DNA of 10,668 nt, taken from assembly GCA_003140115.1 (NCBI GenBank), contig PLIQ01000257.1, positions 3,977 through 14,644 of the forward strand, written 5' to 3'. How positions within the stretch are numbered: the first letter of the stretch is position 1; each line of letters begins with the position of its first letter. This document shows, piece by piece, positions 6,728 to 10,668 of the stretch. The notes under the pieces were generated by a model, which worked only from the letters and a program-made list of their open reading frames with translations, was not told the origin of the DNA and made no database searches. Made by a program: the position numbers and the translations under genes. The DNA is from Actinomycetota bacterium (lineage in GTDB: Bacteria; Actinomycetota; Actinomycetes; Streptosporangiales; Streptosporangiaceae).

Positions 6728-7699
6728 ATGGCCGGCTTGTCGGCTGACCGCCCGTCCGAGGTTGTCCTGGCCGCCCGGGTCGCGCGGCAGTACTACCTCG
6801 AGGGTGTTTCCAAGGTGGACATCGCGGACCGGCTGGGCATCAGCCGGTTCCGCGTCGCCCGGTTGCTCGAGGGTGCCCGGGACTCGGGCATGGTCCGCAT
6901 CGAGATCGGGCTGCCCGGCGGCACCCTGGACGCGGCCTTGTCGGCGGAGCTGTGCTCAGCCTTCGGGCTCAGGCACGCGTTCGTGTTCAACTTCCCCGAC
7001 GACGAGCAGGCGCTGCTCCGGCACCGCCTGGGCGAGGCGTCCGGCCAGGCGCTGATGGACCTCATCACGCCCGGCGACGTCCTCGGCATGTCCTGGTCGC
7101 GCACGCTGAGCGGGCTCGCCGCCGCGCTGACCCAGATCCCGCCGTGCCCGATCGTGCAGCTGACCGGAGCGGTGCCGCCGCCCGACGGCCGGGACCTGCT
7201 CGACCTGGTCCGCAGCGTGGCCCGGGTCGGCGGCGGCCCGGCCCACGTCTTCTACGCGCCGATGATCCTGGACGACGCGCAGACGGCCGCGGCGATCCGT
7301 CGCCAGGGAGACATCGCCGAGGCCTTCGCCCTGGTCCCCTCGGTAACGATCGCCGTGGTCGCGATCGGCGCCTGGGCGCCCGGGCTCTCCACCATCTACG
7401 ACGCCATCACCCCGGCCGAACGCGACGCCCTGGCCGCCCTGGGGGTGTGCGCCGAGCTGGCCGGGGTGTTCATCGGCCAGGACGGCAGGCCGGTGGCCAC
7501 GCCGCTGGACAGCCGGATGATCGTCACGTCTGGTGCCGCGCTCGAGCGGATCCCGTTCGTGCTGTCTGTCGCCTGGGGTGTGGCCAAGAGCACTGCGGTC
7601 TCCGCCGCGATCCGAGGAGGGCTTGTCCATGGCCTGGTCACCCACACGAGTCTCGCCCGAGCTCTGCTCAGTGCTAGCCCGTCACCCCGGGGGCCTTAG
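6728..7699 (+). CDS. SorC/DeoR-type sugar-binding transcriptional regulator
   Basis: 323 residues from ATG 6728, the usual size for the SorC family. An N-terminal helix-turn-helix at about 27-49 (VSKVDIADRLGISRFRVARLL) is followed by the GMVRIEI strand and a sugar-binding domain over residues 60-315. The domain includes GDVLGMSWSRTL at 116-126 and the family C-terminal pattern VAWGVAKSTAVSAAIRGGLVHGLVT. Family members usually sense phosphorylated sugars. The usual D after the final T in the LVTD motif is replaced by His (LVTHT). An in-frame ATG at 6698 would add 10 residues but has a poor ribosome site and lies in a palindrome; ATG 6728 has GGAGG four bases ahead. It is divergent from the polyol operon, its probable target. 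Its last 71 bases overlap the kinase-like gene. Confidence 0.9.
   Translation: MAGLSADRPSEVVLAARVARQYYLEGVSKVDIADRLGISRFRVARLLEGARDSGMVRIEIGLPGGTLDAALSAELCSAFGLRHAFVFNFPDDEQALLRHRLGEASGQALMDLITPGDVLGMSWSRTLSGLAAALTQIPPCPIVQLTGAVPPPDGRDLLDLVRSVARVGGGPAHVFYAPMILDDAQTAAAIRRQGDIAEAFALVPSVTIAVVAIGAWAPGLSTIYDAITPAERDALAALGVCAELAGVFIGQDGRPVATPLDSRMIVTSGAALERIPFVLSVAWGVAKSTAVSAAIRGGLVHGLVTHTSLARALLSASPSPRGP
7614..7620 (+). promoter_or_regulatory. Ribosome binding site of the kinase-like gene, inside the regulator
   Basis: GAGGAGG lies 8 bases before the ATG at 7629, within the Arg-Gly-Gly codons near the regulator's end. It fixes the start of the overlapping gene and rules out longer readings from further upstream. 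Confidence 0.7.
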
Positions 7700-8468
7700 C
7701 CCGCGGCCGCTGCCCGGCGGCACCGCCAATCGCGGTCTGGTCGTCCGGGTCGGTGACACCGTGCGCCGCCCGACCGCGCCCTGCTGGCTCGCGACCCACG
7801 CCCTGCTCGCCCACCTGGCCAAGGTCGGCTTCGACGGCGCCCCCCGGGTGCTGGCGGCCGATGCCACCATCGAGACCCTGACCTACATCGACGGGCAGGC
7901 CGCCGTCCCGCCCCTGGCTGAGGACACGCTCACCGACGCCGCCCTGGTCAGCGTGGCCGACCTGCTGCGCCGTTACCACCTCGCCGCCGCCTCCTTCGAC
8001 CCGGCCGGCTACTCCTGGCCGCGGCCGATCCCGGCGAGATTCCGGACCGGCCTGGTCAGCCACAACGACGCCCACCCCGCCAATCTGGTCTTCCGCGACG
8101 GCCGGGCCGTGGCCCTGATCGACTTCGACTGGGCCGGGCCGGGCAGTGCCATCTGGGACTTCGCCGCGGCCGCGCGCTACTGGGCGCCGCTGCTGGACGA
8201 GGCGGACATCACCGACAGCCGCCAGGGCCGCGCGCTGGAGCGGTTCCGGATCCTCCTGGACGCCAGCGGGCTGCGCCGCGCCGATCGCCGTCGGGTGGCC
8301 GAAGCCATCGTGGCCAACCACGACTGGACCTACGCGATCGTGACCGAAGCCGCCGCCGCGGGCCACCGGGGCTTCGCCGACCACTGGCGTACGGTGGGCG
8401 AGTCGGCCTCCCGGGCCCGCCGCTGGGCCCAGCGCCACCAGCGTGACCTGCTGGCCGCGGCGCGCTGA
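7629..8468 (+). CDS. APH-fold phosphotransferase (aminoglycoside phosphotransferase family), substrate unknown
   Basis: 279 residues. The C-lobe catalytic loop reads SHNDAHPANLVF, with Asp147 as catalytic base and Asn152 as metal ligand. The metal-binding DFD is at 165-167 (ALIDFDWAGPG), followed by WDFA. The N-lobe is short (VVRVGDTVRRPT at 38-49, with Arg where many kinases use Lys) and is shared with a group of actinobacterial proteins sometimes annotated as trifolitoxin-immunity-like phosphotransferases. The start is set by GAGGAGG eight bases upstream; the gene overlaps the SorC regulator by 71 bases, so both are one transcript and probably coupled. From context it might phosphorylate the ketose product or make the regulator's effector. 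That is speculation, and resistance or another small-molecule kinase role is equally open. It converges on the DinB-like gene. Confidence 0.83.
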   Translation: MAWSPTRVSPELCSVLARHPGGLSPRPLPGGTANRGLVVRVGDTVRRPTAPCWLATHALLAHLAKVGFDGAPRVLAADATIETLTYIDGQAAVPPLAEDTLTDAALVSVADLLRRYHLAAASFDPAGYSWPRPIPARFRTGLVSHNDAHPANLVFRDGRAVALIDFDWAGPGSAIWDFAAAARYWAPLLDEADITDSRQGRALERFRILLDASGLRRADRRRVAEAIVANHDWTYAIVTEAAAAGHRGFADHWRTVGESASRARRWAQRHQRDLLAAAR

Positions 8469-8471
8469 CCA

Positions 8472-8499
8472 GCGTCCTAATCCGCGCGGAGCAGGACGC
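8472..8499. terminator. Possible hairpin at the convergent junction of kinase-like and DinB-like genes
   Basis: GCGTCCT (8472-8478) pairs with AGGACGC (8493-8499), and the loop contains the 10-base palindrome TCCGCGCGGA (8481-8490). It begins 3 bases after the kinase stop and covers the DinB-like stop. No U-run follows on either strand, so a terminator role is tentative. Confidence 0.3.
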
Positions 8500-8983
8500 C
8501 GCGGATGAAGGCGGCCTGCCCCGCGTGTTGCAGGCCATCGGAGATCACGCTGATCAGCCGGACGCCAAGGGTCACCGGCGGGTCCCACCGCTCATCCACC
8601 ACCCGCGGCAGGTCCGCGTCGGTGACCCCGGACACCAGGGCGACCGTCTGCGCGTGCACCGCGTCGTGGTAGGCCGTGAGCAGGTTCGCCGACGAGATCC
8701 GGACCAGGGCCACCTCCGCGGAGCTGTGCCCGTAGCCGATCGCGCCCGGCTCGAACGGCAGCCCGAACCGGTCGATGAAAGCGGGCCACACCTGCTCCAC
8801 CCCGAACGCGCCGGCCACGTGATCGTCCTGCACCCGGGCCAGGTGCCAGCACAGCCACCCGATCGAGTTCGCATCCTCGTCCAGCCGGACGGCCAGCTGC
8901 GCCGCGGACAGCCCGTCGACCGCCTCGTGCACGACCTCCTGCACTCGTCCGAAACCATCCGTCAAAAGCTCCGCACTGGTCAC
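8477..8983 (-). CDS. DinB superfamily protein (DUF664, mycothiol-dependent type)
   Basis: 168 residues, the normal size for this four-helix-bundle family. Metal-binding histidines are visible: His47 and His55 in SIGWLCWHLARVQDDH and His153 in QHAGQAAFIRG, the usual three-His layout. The family includes mycothiol-dependent maleylpyruvate isomerases and S-transferases of actinobacteria that act in the cytoplasm on small molecules; the substrate here is unknown. The start is GTG at 8983, with AAAGGGG about 10 bases ahead. A TTG at 9008 in another frame gives a non-homologous product. The gene converges on the kinase-like gene (8 bases between stops) and diverges from the helicase gene. It looks like an independent single-gene unit rather than part of the polyol locus. 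Confidence 0.88.
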   Translation of the reverse strand: MTSAELLTDGFGRVQEVVHEAVDGLSAAQLAVRLDEDANSIGWLCWHLARVQDDHVAGAFGVEQVWPAFIDRFGLPFEPGAIGYGHSSAEVALVRISSANLLTAYHDAVHAQTVALVSGVTDADLPRVVDERWDPPVTLGVRLISVISDGLQHAGQAAFIRGVLLRAD

Positions 8984-9014
8984 AACCGTGCACCCCTTTC
9001 AAATTCAAAAACAG

Positions 9015-9043
9015 AATTTATCCGAACGGCCATCCTGCTTCAC
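9015..9043 (-). promoter_or_regulatory. Candidate promoter of the DinB-like gene
   Basis: On the minus strand TAAATT (9020-9015) fits the TAnnnT -10 pattern, with GTGAAG (9043-9038) 17 bases upstream as a weak -35. It lies in an A/T-rich patch (8998-9022) that stands out from its surroundings. It would start RNA near 9008, giving a leader of about 25 bases. Confidence 0.35.
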
Positions 9044-9148
9044 TCCGGGCCACCCCCTTTCGCCGCCCGGCCCCCCGAACGCCTCTGGTGACACGCCGCG
9101 CCTACCTGCCCCGGACCGCGCGTGGTCGCCGCAAGCGCTCACGCGAGG

Positions 9149-9154
9149 TACCGT
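9149..9154 (+). promoter_or_regulatory. Candidate -10 for a leaderless helicase transcript
   Basis: TACCGT fits TAnnnT and ends 7 bases before the GTG at 9162, so transcription could start at the start codon itself. No ribosome site lies at normal distance (GAGG at 9145-9148 is 13 bases away). No good -35 is seen. Confidence 0.4.
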
Positions 9155-9161
9155 TCCGACC

Positions 9162-10668
9162 GTGTCAGCAGGCGGCCCGGACCCAGCGGACGTTCCCTCG
9201 GTGACCGAACTGCTCGCCGCGGCGGTGGCGGGCATCGGCGGTGCGGAACGGCCCGGCCAGGTCGCCATGGCCGAGGCGGTGCAGCACGCCATCGAGACCG
9301 GCGAGCACCTGGCCGTCCAGGCCGGGACCGGCACCGGCAAGTCGCTGGCCTACTTGGTCCCCGCCATCCGGCACGCGGTGACCTCCCGCAGCACCGTGGT
9401 GGTGGCCACGGCCACCATCGCGCTGCAGAGTCAGCTGATCGACCGCGACCTGCCGCGCCTGGTCACCGCCGTGGCGCCGCTGCTCGGCCAGGAGCCGGCG
9501 TTCGCCATCTTGAAGGGCCGGCGCAACTACCTGTGCCTGCACCGCCAGCGCGGCGGCCCCTCGGATGACCCGCAGGACGCGCTCTTCGAACCCGTGGACA
9601 CTGGCCCCGCTTCGCCGCTGGGCCGGCAGGTCAAGCGACTGCACGAGTGGGCCGAGGAAACCACGACCGGGGACCGGGACGAACTGGTCCCCGGCGTGCC
9701 GGACGCAGCCTGGCGCCAGGTCTCGGTCAGCGCGCAGGAGTGCATCGGCGCCCAGCGCTGCCCGTTCGGCTCGCGGTGCTTCGCCGAGAAGGCCAAAGAA
9801 ACGGCGGCCAAGGCACACGTGGTCGTCACCAACCACGCGCTGATGGCCATCGACGCGACCTCGGACATGGAGGTGCTGCCCGGACACGACGTAGTGATCA
9901 TCGACGAAGCCCACGACCTGGTGGACCGGGTCACCTCAGCCACGACGGGCGAGCTGTCGGGCGCCGCGGTCGACACGGCCGCCCGCCGCGCCGGGCGCCT
10001 GACCGAGCCGGGCGGCGCGGAGGGCGCCGCCCCGGCCGTGGCCGATCAGCTGCGTCAAGCCGCCGCCGCGCTCACCGTGGACCTGGGTGACGCTCCGGCG
10101 GGCCGGATGGACACGCTGCCCGACACGCTCGCCGCGACGCTGAAGTCGGTCCAGGACGCGGCCAAGGCCTGTACCGACGCGATCACGGCCGGCGCGGCGG
10201 GACTGGATGAGGACCCACCCCGGCTCGCGGCGGCGCGGATGACGCTGGCTTCCCTTGACGAGCTGCGCCGAACCGCCGGGCGGATCCTCGACTCCTTCAC
10301 CGAGGCGCTCGAAACCCGCTCCGAGGTCGTCTGGCTGGACCGGCCGTTCGTCGAAGACGCGCGGCGGCCGCCCACGCTCCGGGTGGCGCCGCTCGAGGTC
10401 GGCCCCGTGCTACGAGAGCGCCTGTTCGGCGAGCGTACCGTCACCCTCACCTCGGCCACCCTCGCCCTCGGCGGCTCCTTCAACCCCCTGGCCAGCCAGT
10501 GGGGCCTGAACCTGCCCGGCGGCGACCAGCTGTCATGGACCGGCCTGGATGTCGGCTCCCCGTTCGACCATCCGCGCAGCGGCATCTTGTACGCGGCCCG
10601 GCACCTCCCGCCGCCCGGCCGGGACTCCCTGCCCGAGGCCTACCTGACCGAGCTCGAGGAGCTGATCG
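9162..10668 (+). CDS. dinG: DinG/XPD-family ATP-dependent DNA helicase, 5' part
   Basis: 502 codons are present before the window ends; the family is usually around 650-700 residues in actinobacteria. It is a superfamily 2, 5'-to-3' DNA helicase with an iron-sulfur cluster, acting on replication or repair intermediates such as forks, R-loops or G-quadruplexes. Visible in order: a RPGQ Q-motif-like element at 30-33, Walker A AGTGTGKS at 54-61, motif Ia ATATIALQSQ at 82-91, four cluster cysteines (Cys125, 194, 200, 206; spacing close to E. coli DinG), VVTNHALM at 221-228, the DEAH box at 248-251 (VIIDEAH), and the later TLTSATLALGG motif near codon 430. The start is GTG 9162, the only upstream in-frame start. 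Gene identity is near certain; the exact start is less so (GTG near 9201 is possible). Confidence 0.93.
   Translation, partial: MSAGGPDPADVPSVTELLAAAVAGIGGAERPGQVAMAEAVQHAIETGEHLAVQAGTGTGKSLAYLVPAIRHAVTSRSTVVVATATIALQSQLIDRDLPRLVTAVAPLLGQEPAFAILKGRRNYLCLHRQRGGPSDDPQDALFEPVDTGPASPLGRQVKRLHEWAEETTTGDRDELVPGVPDAAWRQVSVSAQECIGAQRCPFGSRCFAEKAKETAAKAHVVVTNHALMAIDATSDMEVLPGHDVVIIDEAHDLVDRVTSATTGELSGAAVDTAARRAGRLTEPGGAEGAAPAVADQLRQAAAALTVDLGDAPAGRMDTLPDTLAATLKSVQDAAKACTDAITAGAAGLDEDPPRLAAARMTLASLDELRRTAGRILDSFTEALETRSEVVWLDRPFVEDARRPPTLRVAPLEVGPVLRERLFGERTVTLTSATLALGGSFNPLASQWGLNLPGGDQLSWTGLDVGSPFDHPRSGILYAARHLPPPGRDSLPEAYLTELEELI

Larger units (their letters stand above)
8984..9161. promoter_or_regulatory. 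Divergent intergenic region between DinB-like and helicase genes
   Basis: 178 bases without a gene. The left quarter is unusually A/T-rich for this DNA and carries the DinB-side ribosome site and promoter candidate. The right end carries the candidate helicase -10. I see no strong palindrome or LexA-like box between them. Confidence 0.5.

Noticed and set aside
7533..7628. Longer N terminus for the kinase-like protein
   Set aside because: The extra 32 residues come from the regulator's second frame, and the strong GAGGAGG is placed for the ATG at 7629.
7674..8588. 304-codon minus-strand open frame opposite the kinase-like gene
   Set aside because: It is G/V/D/R-rich with no family signature; it would overlap the DinB-like gene and contradict the APH motifs on the plus strand.
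9165..9914. 249-codon minus-strand open frame opposite the helicase
   Set aside because: It lies opposite the Walker A, Fe-S and DEAH coding region, and its composition is that of an antisense shadow.
1..10668. Mobile element, prophage, CRISPR, toxin-antitoxin or defence system
   Set aside because: I saw no transposase or integrase motifs, spaced direct repeats, tRNA-end duplications or small paired toxin genes; the helicase fits housekeeping DinG, not a defence helicase.

Overview
The window is GC-rich DNA with strong third-position G/C bias and frequent GTG/TTG starts. It carries an MSMEG-type DinB/DUF664 protein and actinobacterial-style lipoprotein, SorC and DinG genes. All of this points to an actinomycete chromosome; I cannot name the genus. 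Nothing suggests a plasmid, prophage, insertion sequence, CRISPR array, tRNA or rRNA. No gene-free stretch exceeds about 185 bases.

Layout. Positions 1-654 (+) are the 3' end of an integral membrane protein of the UPF0104/lysylphosphatidylglycerol-synthase transmembrane family. Positions 659-6514 (-) are one five-gene operon, transcribed right to left. It encodes a lipoprotein solute-binding protein, two ABC permeases, an ABC ATPase and a long-chain polyol (mannitol-type) dehydrogenase. This is the gene order of the Pseudomonas mtlEFGKD and rhizobial/Rhodobacter smo-type polyol operons. Spacing is tight: a 4-base overlap between the permeases and an 11-base overlap between ATPase and dehydrogenase. 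A perfect 15-bp hairpin separates the binding-protein gene from the permeases. Positions 6515-6697 are a divergent control region rich in TGAG/CTCA palindromes. To its right (+) lie a SorC/DeoR-type sugar-responsive regulator and, overlapping it by 71 bases, an aminoglycoside-phosphotransferase-fold kinase. Then come a convergent DinB-like (mycothiol-dependent type) protein (-) and, divergent from that, the first 502 codons of a DinG/XPD-family iron-sulfur helicase (+) that runs off the window.

How it works together (inference). The transporter brings in a hexitol or pentitol and the dehydrogenase oxidises it to a ketose (mannitol to fructose is the best-known case). The divergent SorC protein probably controls the operon through the palindromes. 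No recognised fructokinase or xylulokinase is present. The only kinase-like gene is the APH-fold protein translationally linked to the regulator, and its substrate is unknown. The two right-hand genes look unrelated to sugar use. The catabolic locus is a recognisable type. The less ordinary parts are the regulator-kinase overlap, the operator cluster and the hairpin inside the operon.
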